This document shows, one piece after another, positions 17,551 to 27,300 of a DNA stretch of 64,000 nucleotides. The notes under the pieces were generated by a model. It saw nothing but the letters and a program-made list of their open reading frames with translations, was not told where the DNA came from and made no database searches. The stretch spans positions 62,001-126,000 of the forward strand of contig NZ_JAAVUX010000009.1 of assembly GCF_018449655.1 (NCBI RefSeq), in the 5' to 3' direction. The translations under genes and the position numbers were made by a program. Origin of the DNA: Pseudomonas sp. dw_358 (GTDB lineage: Bacteria; Pseudomonadota; Gammaproteobacteria; Pseudomonadales; Pseudomonadaceae). How positions within the stretch are numbered: the stretch's first letter is position 1; each line of letters begins with the position of its first letter.

Positions 17551-19134
17551 TCAGTGATGCTCACGGGTCGCACGGAATTTGACATCCGGCCAACGCTCTT
17601 CCATCAGCGCCAGGTTGACCCGCGTCGGGGCCAGGTAAGTCAGGTGCCCGCCGCCATCCACAGCCAGGTTTTCCACTGCCTTGGTGCGAAATTCCTCGAG
17701 CTTCTTCTTGTCGCTGCAGTCGATCCAGCGGGCCGACCATACGGTGATGGGCTCGTAGGAGCATTCCACCTTGTATTCACCCTTCAGGCGACTGGCGACC
17801 ACGTCGAACTGCAGCACACCCACCGCGCCGAGGATGATGTCGTTGCTGCGCTCCGGGAAGAACACCTGGGTGGCCCCCTCCTCCGCCAGCTGTTGCAGGC
17901 CTTGACGCAACTGCTTGGACTTGAGCGGATCACGCAGGCGCACGCGGCGGAAGAGTTCCGGGGCGAAGTGCGGAATGCCGGTGAAACCCAGCGCTTCGCC
18001 TTCGCTGAAGGTGTCGCCGATCTGGATGGTGCCGTGGTTGTGCAAGCCGATGATGTCGCCGGCATAGGCCTCGACCAACTGCTCGCGCTCGGACGAAAAG
18101 AACGTCAGGGCATCACCGATGCGCACGTCCTTGCCAGTGCGCACGTGGCGCATCTTCATGCCTTGGTCGTATTTGCCCGAGCAGATGCGCATGAAGGCGA
18201 TACGGTCGCGGTGCTTGGGGTCCATGTTCGCCTGGATCTTGAAGACGAAACCGGTGAACTTCTCCTCCACCGGCTCCACAGTGCGCTCGTTGGCCACCCG
18301 GGCCAATGGGCGCGGCGCCCAGTCGACCACGGCGTCCAGCACATGGTCCACACCGAAGTTACCCAGGGCGGTGCCGAAGAAGACCGGCGTCATCTGCCCG
18401 TTCAGGAACTCTTCCTGGTTAAAGGTGTGGCAGGCGCCCTGCACCAGTTCGAGTTGGTCGACAAAACGGTCGTATTCATCGCCCAGATGCGCCCGCGCCT
18501 CATCGGAGTCGAGCTTCTCGATGATCTTTACATCGGTGCGTTCATGACCATGACCGGCGGTGTAGACAATGATGTAGTCGTCGGCCAGGTGGTAGACGCC
18601 TTTGAAATCCCGGTAGCAACCGATCGGCCAGGTGATGGGCGCGGCCTTGATCTTCAGGACCGCCTCGATTTCATCCAGCAGCTCGATGGGGTCGCGAATG
18701 TCCCGGTCCAGCTTGTTGATGAAGCTGACGATCGGGGTGTCGCGCAGGCGGCAGACGTCCATCAGGGCGATGGTGCGTGGCTCGACGCCTTTACCGCCGT
18801 CCAGGACCATCAACGCCGAATCCACTGCCGTCAGGGTGCGGTAAGTGTCTTCGGAGAAGTCTTCGTGGCCGGGGGTGTCGAGCAGGTTGATCATGTGCTC
18901 GCGGTACGGGAACTGCATCACCGAGGTAGTGATGGAGATGCCGCGTTGCTTTTCCATTTCCATCCAGTCGGAAGTGGCATGGCGGTCGGACTTGCGCGAC
19001 TTCACGGTACCGGCAACGGCAATGGCTTTGCCCATCAGCAAGAGTTTCTCGGTGATGGTGGTCTTGCCGGCATCGGGGTGGGAAATGATGGCGAAAGTGC
19101 GACGCTTCGCGACTTCGGCGGCCTGGTGAGTCAT
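17551..19134 (-). CDS. prfC: Peptide chain release factor 3
   Basis: Translational GTPase that removes RF1/RF2 from the ribosome after termination. The 527-residue product has G1 HPDAGKTT (19-26), the effector region with [12 protein letters not shown]3 DTPGHEDF, G4 FINKLDRD, and RF3-specific domains following ([23 protein letters not shown] near the C-terminus). The start is preceded by AGGCGATCTCCC. Length is normal. It stands alone; its position right behind gtsA is unusual compared with P. putida, where gltRS and edd-glk lie there. Confidence 0.96.
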   Translation of the reverse strand: MTHQAAEVAKRRTFAIISHPDAGKTTITEKLLLMGKAIAVAGTVKSRKSDRHATSDWMEMEKQRGISITTSVMQFPYREHMINLLDTPGHEDFSEDTYRTLTAVDSALMVLDGGKGVEPRTIALMDVCRLRDTPIVSFINKLDRDIRDPIELLDEIEAVLKIKAAPITWPIGCYRDFKGVYHLADDYIIVYTAGHGHERTDVKIIEKLDSDEARAHLGDEYDRFVDQLELVQGACHTFNQEEFLNGQMTPVFFGTALGNFGVDHVLDAVVDWAPRPLARVANERTVEPVEEKFTGFVFKIQANMDPKHRDRIAFMRICSGKYDQGMKMRHVRTGKDVRIGDALTFFSSEREQLVEAYAGDIIGLHNHGTIQIGDTFSEGEALGFTGIPHFAPELFRRVRLRDPLKSKQLRQGLQQLAEEGATQVFFPERSNDIILGAVGVLQFDVVASRLKGEYKVECSYEPITVWSARWIDCSDKKKLEEFRTKAVENLAVDGGGHLTYLAPTRVNLALMEERWPDVKFRATREHH

Positions 19135-19239
19135 GGGAGATCGCCTAGGGAGGGATTGAAAAAGGGCGGCGAGTATAGCCTAAAGCCGCCCCAAGCTGAA
19201 CCCATGCACCGGTTATCGGCGACTCCCGGTCAGGTGGGC

Positions 19240-19824
19240 TCAGCCGATTGAAAGCACATTCAGGTCACCCACCAACTCGCCAGAGCGAACCGCGGTATTG
19301 CCCTGGATGAAAGCGGTCCAGTACTGACCGTCGTCTTTACGCGCCTTGGGCGTCAAACGGAACCGGCTGCGATCGGCGACCCCAGTCCAGGTCCAGCGTT
19401 TTTCGATCACCGGGCGTAGGCTGAAGCCGCTGTACTTGCCGACCTCCCCCGGAACCGCCACGACGCCATCGAAGTAAATGCGCCACATCGCGCGCGATTG
19501 TGCGTCAGGGTAAAAGTGCAGGTAATCCAGGGTTTCGGTCATATCCAGCTGCATGTTTTCGTCGCCTGCGGCGACAAAGATCTGATAGGCCGGCGAGCCG
19601 TCACCCAGCAGATGGCATCTGAAGGCGAACTGACAGCGCTCGGCTTTATCGACGCCCGGCTGATTGCAGAAGTTGTTGATCGTCAGGTAGTTGGACAGGC
19701 AGCGCACACCGTCCACTCCATTGGAATGCCTCTCGATCTGATGGCGGTCCCAGTAGCCTTCGAATCCGGCATTCTGGCATTTGATGGTCGCAAGAAAAGA
19801 ACATTCAGCGATAATTCTGGACAT
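19240..19824 (-). CDS. Unrecognised protein, paralogue of the product at 23597-24166
   Basis: A 194-residue product without signal peptide or membrane segment. I do not recognise the family. It aligns along its whole length with the 189-residue product at 23597-24166: shared SF(L/I)A near residue 9, G-DGV...L..(Y/W).T..N in the first third, F.F.C...G.....Y in the middle, W...(I/V)..DGV in the second half, and a common ending L.(V/I).S(I/L)G. Several Trp, Tyr and Cys residues suggest a compact beta-sheet fold. It is a single gene between prfC and the OpuC operon. AGGG precedes the ATG. The two copies flank an osmoprotectant transporter, which suggests local duplication and later insertion or separation. 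Confidence 0.7.
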   Translation of the reverse strand: MSRIIAECSFLATIKCQNAGFEGYWDRHQIERHSNGVDGVRCLSNYLTINNFCNQPGVDKAERCQFAFRCHLLGDGSPAYQIFVAAGDENMQLDMTETLDYLHFYPDAQSRAMWRIYFDGVVAVPGEVGKYSGFSLRPVIEKRWTWTGVADRSRFRLTPKARKDDGQYWTAFIQGNTAVRSGELVGDLNVLSIG

Positions 19825-20054
19825 GGCGTGTCACCCTGGATCGTGAAGTGAGTGGCGAGCCTGACGTCAATCCTGCGGCTTTAGAACGCGGAAACATCAC
19901 CCTCAAATACTGGCCAATTGACCTCCACCGCGGAACCTTTCCCCCCTCATGCCCGTCCACTCCCTGCTTGCCCCCTCGGGCAAGCCCCTTTCGAATCAGC
20001 TAGTTATCTGAAAATGCGCCGGCACTTACCGGCTGCAACACAAGGAGTACGCCT

Positions 20055-20768
20055 GTGCCCAATCGCTATGGCAAGGGCCTGACGGGATGCGCGATCGTGG
20101 TCGTGATCCTGGCCCTGCTGGTCCACTGGATCGGCATCGATACGATCAAGCATTACCGCGAAGACCTGCTGTTCTACCTGCAAGCGCACCTGCTGCTGGT
20201 GCTGTGCTCGATGTTTGCTGCGCTGGTGATCGGCCTGCCCGCCGGTATCTGGCTCAGCCGTCCGAGCATGGTCTACCGCGCCGAACGCTTCATGCAGATA
20301 TTCAATATCGGTAACACCATTCCGCCGCTGGCCGTACTGGCCATCGCCCTGGGGTTTCTCGGCATTGGCGCGGGACCGGCCATTTTTGCGCTGTTTCTCG
20401 CCTCCCTGCTGCCCATCGTGCGCAACACCTATGAAGGGCTGAAAAACGTCCAGGGTTCGTTGAAGGAGGCTGCCAGTGGTATCGGCATGACACCGCATCA
20501 GGTGCTATGGCAAGTGGAACTGCCCAACGCCGTACCGATCATTGTCGGCGGTGTGCGGGTGGCACTAGCCATCAATGTCGGGACTGCGCCCCTGTCATTT
20601 CTGATCGGCGCCAATAGCCTGGGCAGCCTGATTTTTCCGGGAATCGCCCTGAACAATGAGCCGCAACTGCTGCTGGGCGCTGCCTGTACCGCCCTGCTGG
20701 CTCTGATCCTCGACGGGATCGTGACACTGGTCAGCCGTCTGTGGCTGGAAAAAGGGCTGGTCGGTTGA
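20055..20768 (+). CDS. opuCD: Osmoprotectant ABC transporter permease
   Basis: Inner-membrane subunit of a quaternary-amine (betaine/choline/carnitine) importer of the OpuC/YehW type. The 237-residue product has about five or six hydrophobic segments and the coupling loop SLKEAASGIGMTPHQVLWQVELPNAVPIIVGGVRVAL, which is diagnostic of this permease class. GTG start at 20055, preceded by AAGGAG at seven bases. First gene of a four-gene operon whose order permease, binding protein, permease, ATPase matches P. aeruginosa PA3888-PA3891. The CB/CD labels of the two permeases are by analogy. Confidence 0.88.
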   Translation: MPNRYGKGLTGCAIVVVILALLVHWIGIDTIKHYREDLLFYLQAHLLLVLCSMFAALVIGLPAGIWLSRPSMVYRAERFMQIFNIGNTIPPLAVLAIALGFLGIGAGPAIFALFLASLLPIVRNTYEGLKNVQGSLKEAASGIGMTPHQVLWQVELPNAVPIIVGGVRVALAINVGTAPLSFLIGANSLGSLIFPGIALNNEPQLLLGAACTALLALILDGIVTLVSRLWLEKGLVG

Positions 20769-20782
20769 TCAAGGAAAACCTC

Positions 20783-21676
20783 ATGAAAATCTCAAGCTTG
20801 ATTCTCGGCCTGGCCTTGCTCTGCGCAGGTGCTGCACAAGCTGCCGACAAACCGGTGATTCGCCTTGGCGCCAGGGTGTTCACCGAGCAGACCATCCTCG
20901 CCAACCTCACCGCGCAGTACCTGGCCACCAAGGGCTATGACGTCCGGATCACTGGCGGCCTGGGCAGCAATCTGGCCCGCAGCGCTCAGGAAACCGGGCA
21001 GTTGGACATGCTCTGGGAATACACCGGGGTGTCGCTGGTTTCCTATAACCACGTCACCGAGCGCCTCGACAGCGCGGCCACCTACGCGCGGGTCAAGGAG
21101 CTGGATGCGAAAAAGGGGCTGGTCTGGCTGAGCCCGTCGAAGTTCAGCAACACTTATGCACTGGCGCTGCCCGCGCCAGTGGCCGCCCAATACCCCCAGG
21201 TCAACACCATCAGCGAACTGGAAAAGGTGCTCACCGACGAACCGAAGAAAGACCACGTGCTGGCCCTCGATACCGAGTTTGCCAATCGCTCCGACGGCCT
21301 CGTCGGCCTCACCCAGCGCTACGGCTTGACCTTCACCCGCGCCGATATCCGCCAGATGGATGCCGGGCTGGTCTACACCGCCCTGCGCAACGGCCAAGTG
21401 TTCACCGGCCTGGTGTACACCACCGACGGCCGGCTCAACGCGTTCCACCTCAAGCTGCTGGATGACGACCTGCACTACTTCCCGGACTACACGGCCGCGC
21501 CTGTGGTGCGCAAGGACTTCCTCGACGCCCATCCTGACCTGGCCGCACAGCTCAAACCGCTGGCTGACCTGCTGGACAATGCCACCATGCGCGAGCTCAA
21601 CGCCAAGGTCGACGTCGAACACCTGAGCCCCAACGTGGTGGCCGCTGACTTCCTGCGCGCCCATCCCCTCGACTGA
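20783..21676 (+). CDS. opuCC: Osmoprotectant-binding periplasmic protein
   Basis: Solute-binding protein of the OpuAC/OsmF group. The 297-residue product has a signal peptide ending GAAQA before ADKPVIRLGAR, then FTEQTILANLTAQYLATKGYDV and the binding-site region QLDMLWEYTGVSL seen in glycine-betaine/choline/carnitine binders. I chose the ATG at 20783, preceded by AAGGA; an upstream start at 20741 would place 14 extra residues before the signal peptide. It follows the first permease by 14 bases. The protein is soluble in the periplasm, with no lipobox. Confidence 0.9.
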   Translation: MKISSLILGLALLCAGAAQAADKPVIRLGARVFTEQTILANLTAQYLATKGYDVRITGGLGSNLARSAQETGQLDMLWEYTGVSLVSYNHVTERLDSAATYARVKELDAKKGLVWLSPSKFSNTYALALPAPVAAQYPQVNTISELEKVLTDEPKKDHVLALDTEFANRSDGLVGLTQRYGLTFTRADIRQMDAGLVYTALRNGQVFTGLVYTTDGRLNAFHLKLLDDDLHYFPDYTAAPVVRKDFLDAHPDLAAQLKPLADLLDNATMRELNAKVDVEHLSPNVVAADFLRAHPLD

Positions 21677-21687
21677 ACGGAGAAACC

Positions 21688-22341
21688 ATGAATTTCCTCG
21701 AGACTTTCTCCCACCTGGACTGGCCGCTGGTGTTACACCTGACCTGGCAGCACATCACGCTGGTGGGGATTGCCGTCACCCTGGCCATTGTCGTCGGCGT
21801 CCCCGTGGGTGTATTGATGACCCGCTTCCCGGCGCTGGCCGGGCCCTTGCAGGCCAGCGCCACGGTGTTGCTGACCATTCCGTCCATCGCCCTGTTCGGC
21901 TTGCTGCTGCCGTTCTATTCGAAATTCGGCCAAGGCCTGGGTCCGCTGCCGGCCATCACGGCGGTGTTCCTGTATTCGCTCCTGCCGATCCTGCGCAACA
22001 CCTACCTGGCCCTGACCGGGGTCGAGCCCGGTATCCGCGAGGCGGCCAAGGGCATCGGCATGACCTTCGGCCAGCGCCTGCGCATGGTTGAACTCCCTAT
22101 AGCCGTGCCGGTGATCCTCGCCGGGGTGCGCACCGCCGTGGTGATGAACATCGGCGTGATGACCATCGCCGCCACCATCGGCGCCGGTGGCCTGGGCGTA
22201 CTGATCCTCACCTCCATCAGCCGCAGCGACATGACCATGCTCATCGTCGGCGCGGTACTGGTCAGTCTGTTGGCGATCATCGCCGACCTGGCCCTACAGT
22301 GGCTGCAACGCCGCCTGACTCCCAAAGGACTCCTCAAATGA
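21688..22341 (+). CDS. opuCB: Osmoprotectant ABC transporter permease
   Basis: Second permease of the importer, 217 residues with about five hydrophobic segments. Coupling loop GIREAAKGIGMTFGQRLRMVELPIAVPVILAGVRTAVVMNIGVMTIAATIGAGGLG is strongly conserved in OpuCB/ProW proteins. GGAG precedes its ATG by seven bases. Its TGA overlaps the ATG of the ATPase gene (ATGA), implying coupled translation. Confidence 0.9.
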   Translation: MNFLETFSHLDWPLVLHLTWQHITLVGIAVTLAIVVGVPVGVLMTRFPALAGPLQASATVLLTIPSIALFGLLLPFYSKFGQGLGPLPAITAVFLYSLLPILRNTYLALTGVEPGIREAAKGIGMTFGQRLRMVELPIAVPVILAGVRTAVVMNIGVMTIAATIGAGGLGVLILTSISRSDMTMLIVGAVLVSLLAIIADLALQWLQRRLTPKGLLK

Positions 22342-23489
22342 TCGAACTTCAGAACCTGACCAAGACCTTCCAGAGCAACGGCAAGGAAGTCACTGCCGTC
22401 AATTCGGTAAGCCTGACCGTCAACGAAGGCGAGATCTGTGTGTTCCTCGGGCCTTCGGGCTGCGGCAAGAGCACCACCTTGAAAATGATCAATCGCTTGA
22501 TCGAGCCGACCTCGGGCAAGGTGCTGATCAATGGCGAGGACACCACGGGTCTGGACGAGGTCACCCTGCGCCGCAATATCGGCTATGTGATCCAGCAGAT
22601 CGGCCTGTTCCCCAACATGACCATCGAAGAGAACATCACCGTGGTGCCGCGCCTGCTGGGCTGGGACAAGCACAAATGCCACGACCGCGCCCGCGAGTTG
22701 ATGAGCATGATCAAGCTGGAGCCCAAGCAATACCTGCATCGCTATCCCCGTGAGCTGTCCGGCGGGCAGCAACAGCGCATCGGCGTGATCCGCGCCCTGG
22801 CGGCCGATGCGCCGCTGCTGCTGATGGACGAACCCTTCGGCGCGGTCGATCCAATCAACCGCGAAATGATCCAGAATGAGTTCTTCGAGATGCAGCGGGC
22901 CTTGAACAAGACCGTGATCATGGTCAGCCATGACATCGACGAGGCCATCAAGCTGGCTGACAAGATCGCCATTTTTCGCGGCGGCAAATTGTTGCAGATC
23001 GACCACCCGGACACTCTGTTGGCCCATCCGGTGGACGATTTCGTCAGCAGCTTTGTCGGTCAGGACAGCACCCTCAAGCGCCTGCTGCTGGTCAAGGCGG
23101 AGGACGCCGCCGATAACGCGCCGTCGGTCAGCCCTGAAACCTCGGTGGCCGATGCGCTGGAGTTGATGGACGAACACGACCGCCGCTACGTGGTGGTCAC
23201 CGACGCCGAGAACAAGGCTCTGGGCTATGTGCGCCGTCGCGACCTGCATCGCCAACAGGGGGCCTGCGCCGATTACGTGCGGCCGTTCAATGCCACCGCC
23301 GCCTACGACGAACACCTGCGCATCCTGCTGTCGCGCATGTATGAGTTCAACCGCGCCTGGCTGCCGGTGCTCAATGCAGAGAATGTGTTTCTTGGGGAGG
23401 TCACTCAGGAGTCCATTGCGGCCTACCTGAGTTCGGGGCGCTCCCGCGGGGCAAAGACCAGCATCGTGTCTCCGGCCGAACTGGTGTAA
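22338..23489 (+). CDS. opuCA: Osmoprotectant ABC transporter ATPase with CBS domains
   Basis: 383-residue ATPase. Walker [13 protein letters not shown] (about 37-47), Q-loop YVIQQIGLFPNMT, signature [15 protein letters not shown], Walker B LLLMDEPFGAVDP, and H-loop VSHDIDEA are intact. Residues from about 245 on form a tandem CBS region (SVADALELMDEHDRRYVVVTDAENKALGYVRRRDL), which in OpuA/OpuC proteins senses ionic strength or nucleotides and gates transport. Start ATG at 22338 overlaps the stop of the permease gene. It ends just before a REP pair that separates it from a convergent gene. Confidence 0.92.
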   Translation: MIELQNLTKTFQSNGKEVTAVNSVSLTVNEGEICVFLGPSGCGKSTTLKMINRLIEPTSGKVLINGEDTTGLDEVTLRRNIGYVIQQIGLFPNMTIEENITVVPRLLGWDKHKCHDRARELMSMIKLEPKQYLHRYPRELSGGQQQRIGVIRALAADAPLLLMDEPFGAVDPINREMIQNEFFEMQRALNKTVIMVSHDIDEAIKLADKIAIFRGGKLLQIDHPDTLLAHPVDDFVSSFVGQDSTLKRLLLVKAEDAADNAPSVSPETSVADALELMDEHDRRYVVVTDAENKALGYVRRRDLHRQQGACADYVRPFNATAAYDEHLRILLSRMYEFNRAWLPVLNAENVFLGEVTQESIAAYLSSGRSRGAKTSIVSPAELV

Positions 23490-23513
23490 GGCTCGGGACC
23501 GCGTAACGGCTAT

Positions 23514-23572
23514 CGCGGGCAAGCCCTGCTCCCACCTCTTGTGCACGGTGGCAGGAGCAGGGGTTGACGCGA
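23514..23572. repeat. REP doublet between convergent genes
   Basis: Left arm 'cgcgggcaagccctgctccc' starts at 23514; an inverted copy runs from ggtggcaggagcagggg (23548) to cgcg (23572). It is the classic fluorescens-group REP pair and probably doubles as a bidirectional terminator between opuCA and the gene at 23597. Confidence 0.8.
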
Positions 23573-23596
23573 CGAGGTCAGCGCGAACGCACAGCC

Positions 23597-24166
23597 TCAA
23601 TGGTCGTCAGTGTCCTTATAGCCCAGGCTGTGGATATGCAGGCTCAACTCCAGCGTCGGGCCTTTGGCGTCGTTGGTGTAGACGTGCCAGTAACCGCCGA
23701 CCGACTTGCGATTCCAGGCTTTCAGGGTATAGGTGTCCGGCCCCCGCAACCAGATATTTTCGATCACCCCTTCGCTCAACGCGTCGACGATATCTTGCTC
23801 CACACCGTCCACCACGATCTTTGGATGCCAGTAACGGGTCGGGCCGCCTTTGAGCGGATACGTCTTCACGTAGCCCTTGGTATCAAAGCCAAAGCGCAGG
23901 CCTGTGCTGTTCCAGGCCTGCCCCTGGCTCTTGCTGAAGGACTGGACGTAGTAGCCACAGTAGCCACTGCCGTCGTAGTAGCAGTCAAACCGAAACAGGT
24001 GATTATTCTCCTGTGGGCAGTTATGCACCGTGACCCAGTCGCCAAGCATGCGTTGCACACCGTCATCGCCCTTGGTCAATTCTGCGCAGTCGAGAAACCC
24101 ACAGTAGTCCGGGGTATGAGACTGCACACTGGCAATGAAGGATTTTTCGTAGTTCAAATAAGGCAT
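23597..24166 (-). CDS. Unrecognised protein, paralogue of the product at 19240-19824
   Basis: A 189-residue product without signal peptide or membrane helix. Rich in Tyr, Trp, Gly and Asp (FDCYYDGSGYCGYYVQSF), suggesting a beta-rich, perhaps lectin-like fold, but I know no family for it. Full-length, low-identity similarity to the product at 19240-19824 (see that entry). Start at 24166 is fixed by a strong GAGGAGG eight bases upstream. It is the third gene in line after the 164-residue exported protein and the M64 peptidase, 138 bases behind the peptidase stop, so it may be cotranscribed with them. It ends at the REP pair. Confidence 0.72.
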   Translation of the reverse strand: MPYLNYEKSFIASVQSHTPDYCGFLDCAELTKGDDGVQRMLGDWVTVHNCPQENNHLFRFDCYYDGSGYCGYYVQSFSKSQGQAWNSTGLRFGFDTKGYVKTYPLKGGPTRYWHPKIVVDGVEQDIVDALSEGVIENIWLRGPDTYTLKAWNRKSVGGYWHVYTNDAKGPTLELSLHIHSLGYKDTDDH

Positions 24167-24304
24167 GGTAGACCTCCTCGATACCCGCAGCGCGAATGCG
24201 TCTGCGGGCCTCAGAGTCGATCCGAATGCCGCGCCGAGGAACGGCGCAGTTTTTCCTCGGCACTTGCCATCGTGATGGCCCGCCGATGTCTGGATTGGCA
24301 CCGG

Positions 24305-27300
24305 TCAATGAGCCGTCGGCCCGCACCTATCCAGGCGTCGCCAGGGCTTGCTGCTACCTGAAATCACCCAATTCAGGTCAGGGCGCTGGTTCTGCGTCCA
24401 GTGGGCGACTTCGTAGTTGTAATAATCATACGAGACCTTTTCATTGACCACCGCGTAGGCTTTGGTCTGCACCCAAGGCGTGGCGCAGTCATCGCCTTGG
24501 GCCGCAGTGACCATGATCGAATGCCCGGCACTGGCCACGCGGTGCTGGTTATCGGTGACTTCCAGGGTGATGTACTGCGCCCCCGGCACTGACGGCGCGA
24601 CGAAGCTGGCAGCGACCGTGGTGGCGCTGGACGGGGTAAAAGCGGGGGTTCTCCAGGCCAAGGTCAGCCCCGTGCCGGTGGACTGTGCGGCAGAAACGCT
24701 CACCACCCCACCCACAGGTACCGTGTCGGGCCCAGTGATCCGCGCTTCGGGCCCAGGCTGCGCGGCCTTGATCAAGACCGGCTTGCTGAGTGAGAGTGAC
24801 TGACCGTCAGCATCCGTTACGGTCAACGCGACGACCACCTGCGTATCGACCGCCACTGCGGCGGTCTGCCAGGTGACCGTCCGGTCCACCAACGAGCCAC
24901 CGGCCAATTGTTCAGGCCGCTCCCAGCGATAGCTCAGCGGCGAATTGGACGGCGAGGCGACATTGGCCGTGAATGTGGCTTGCTCGCCAGCGACCAGTGT
25001 CTCCACGCCGTCGAGTGTGCCTGTGGGCGGCCCGTATTCCTGCCCGGTCACCTCGACCGTCTGGCTGGCCCGGGTGGTATTTTCATCAGCATTGGTCACA
25101 TCCACCGTGAGGGTGTAGCGCCCCGGGTTGGCCGGGGCGATAAAGCGTGGGGCGACATCGACGGGGTTGCCAGGCGTGAATCCCGGGGCGTACCAGACAT
25201 AACTCAGGCCCTGACCGGTAGAAGAGGCCGTCGACAGGGTAAAGGCAGCACCGGGAGCGACGCGAGTCGGCCCAGTGATACGAGCCTCGGGATAAACGGA
25301 GTGCGGATAAAGAATGATTGTCCGGGAGAGCTCCAAGGCCTGATTTCGGCTATCGGTGACCGTGACTCGCAATACCACCGGCGTTTCGACTGTCACGCTC
25401 GTGCTACTGAACGAAAGGGTTCCGGGGGGATTGGGTGGACTGATGACCGCTTCCCTCAACTCGGGCGGCAGGTGCCAGGCGTAGGTCAGGGGCAATCCGC
25501 CAGGAGAGCTCACCTCAGCCGTGATCGTCGAGAGGATCCCGCCTACCGCTCCGGCATCGGCGTCAGTGCCCAACTGGCCCACCGGCGGATGGTCTGGCCC
25601 TACCACGTCGATGGCGCGCTCGGCCGTCGCGCTGCGCCCTTCGTTATCCGCCACGGTCAAAGTAACCCTATGGGTACCTGGCGCCGTACCGGTAAACACC
25701 GGTGATGGATCGCTCGACGTCGAGGGTGTGAACCCGGGCGCACGCCAGGCATAGGTCAGGGGGTTGCTGCTCTCGGTGGTTGCAGCCAAGGTAAATGCCG
25801 CGCCGGTCAGTACCACAGGGGCACCGCTTATTTGCGTATCGGGCAGAGGCTCATCGCCATGCCACGCGCTGACCCGCCATGCCAGCAGCAGACTCTCGGG
25901 CCGGGCCAGCGTCAGGATCGGGTCGTCCTGCACAGTGATTCCATCGACGATCTGCCGGTGAGTGCCCGTTCCACGCATGACATAAGGCAAATTGTTACCA
26001 CGCTCGCCCAGGCCCATGTCGGTCCCTTCACCGTTAAGGTACAGCCCTTCATGGGCTTCCCAACGATTTTCACCGGCCGTGCAGGGGACCAGCGTCAGCG
26101 CCACCAGATCTCGACCTGGATTGCTCATGCAACGCCCAGTCAGGGTATTGCGCAAATGATGATTCCCGTCCAGGACCCACTGCGCGGCGTCGCTGCGTGC
26201 ACACTCGGTACTGAGCGTCAGGGCATCGCCGTTATCGGGTCGCTTCTGGATCAGGCAGAGACGCTTGATGCCGATGCGCCGAACCGGCAGCGAGTAGCCG
26301 CCGACGCCCATCAAGTCATTGAGCTCGGATTTCATCTGCCGGGTTACCCCAGGGTCGGGTTGCCTGCCGAGGTAGGTCGCGGCCCAACTGTCCAGCGCCG
26401 TAGCGGCCTGCTGCGGGGTAGGGAATACGGTCAAAGGATGGTCAGTGCTGGAGGTGTTGCCGCTGGCATCGGTGACCGTCAGGTGCAGGATGCCGGCCTG
26501 AATCTGGCGGGCGATGAAGGTCGGGTTGGCCGCCGTGGATTGCGTGGGTTCAAAGCCTGGGGCGGTCCAGAGATAGCCCAGCCCAGTACCGCCACTGGCC
26601 GCTGCATCCAAGGTCACCGGTTCGCCGAGGGTGGCGCGATCTACCCCGCTGATGCGCGCCTGTGGCAGGGCATCCACCAGATGGTTGTCCACCTGCCAGG
26701 TATGGCTGTCTTCCAACAGGTGGGCAGCATCAAGGCGCACCATCGGCGTGTCGTCGAAGACCCTGGCGGTTACGCTCGAGCGCCCCGCACGCAGCGCTGT
26801 CCCGTTGAATGCACGGCCGGTCTCGGACGTCTTGTGACCATCGATGAACCACTCGACCTTCAAACCCCGGGTGCTGGTTTTCGGCGTGACGCTCAGCTGT
26901 CCCGCCCCGACCCAGTTGACCGGCGCATCCTCATGGGGGCTGAAGTCATCCAGGGGAGAAACGCGCTCATACATTTTCAGGATGAATTGCTCGGTATTGA
27001 CAGGCCCCAAAGAGGCGCTCGAGACGCGCATACGGCTTTTGTAAGTGGGACGATATCCATCTCCTTCGTTCCATCGAGTCAGATAAGCGCCGACCCTGCC
27101 GCTGTCTCCAGGGGTCGGTACCGGGGTAGTGTCCTGGATCCAGTGCGCCCACTTGATCTTGTTCCTGGCAGACACGAGCGGGTTGAAGTTGGCGTTGCCA
27201 GTCAAGGCACTGGAGGGGGTGTATTCATCCGCCAATTTGGCGAAAGTATGCGCAAACTCATGTGCTGCCACCTCAAGGGCAGACTGGGAAACGACCGAAA

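Noticed and set aside
22002..23600. 532-codon minus-strand frame opposite opuCB and opuCA
   Set aside because: Antisense shadow of two genes with complete ABC motifs.
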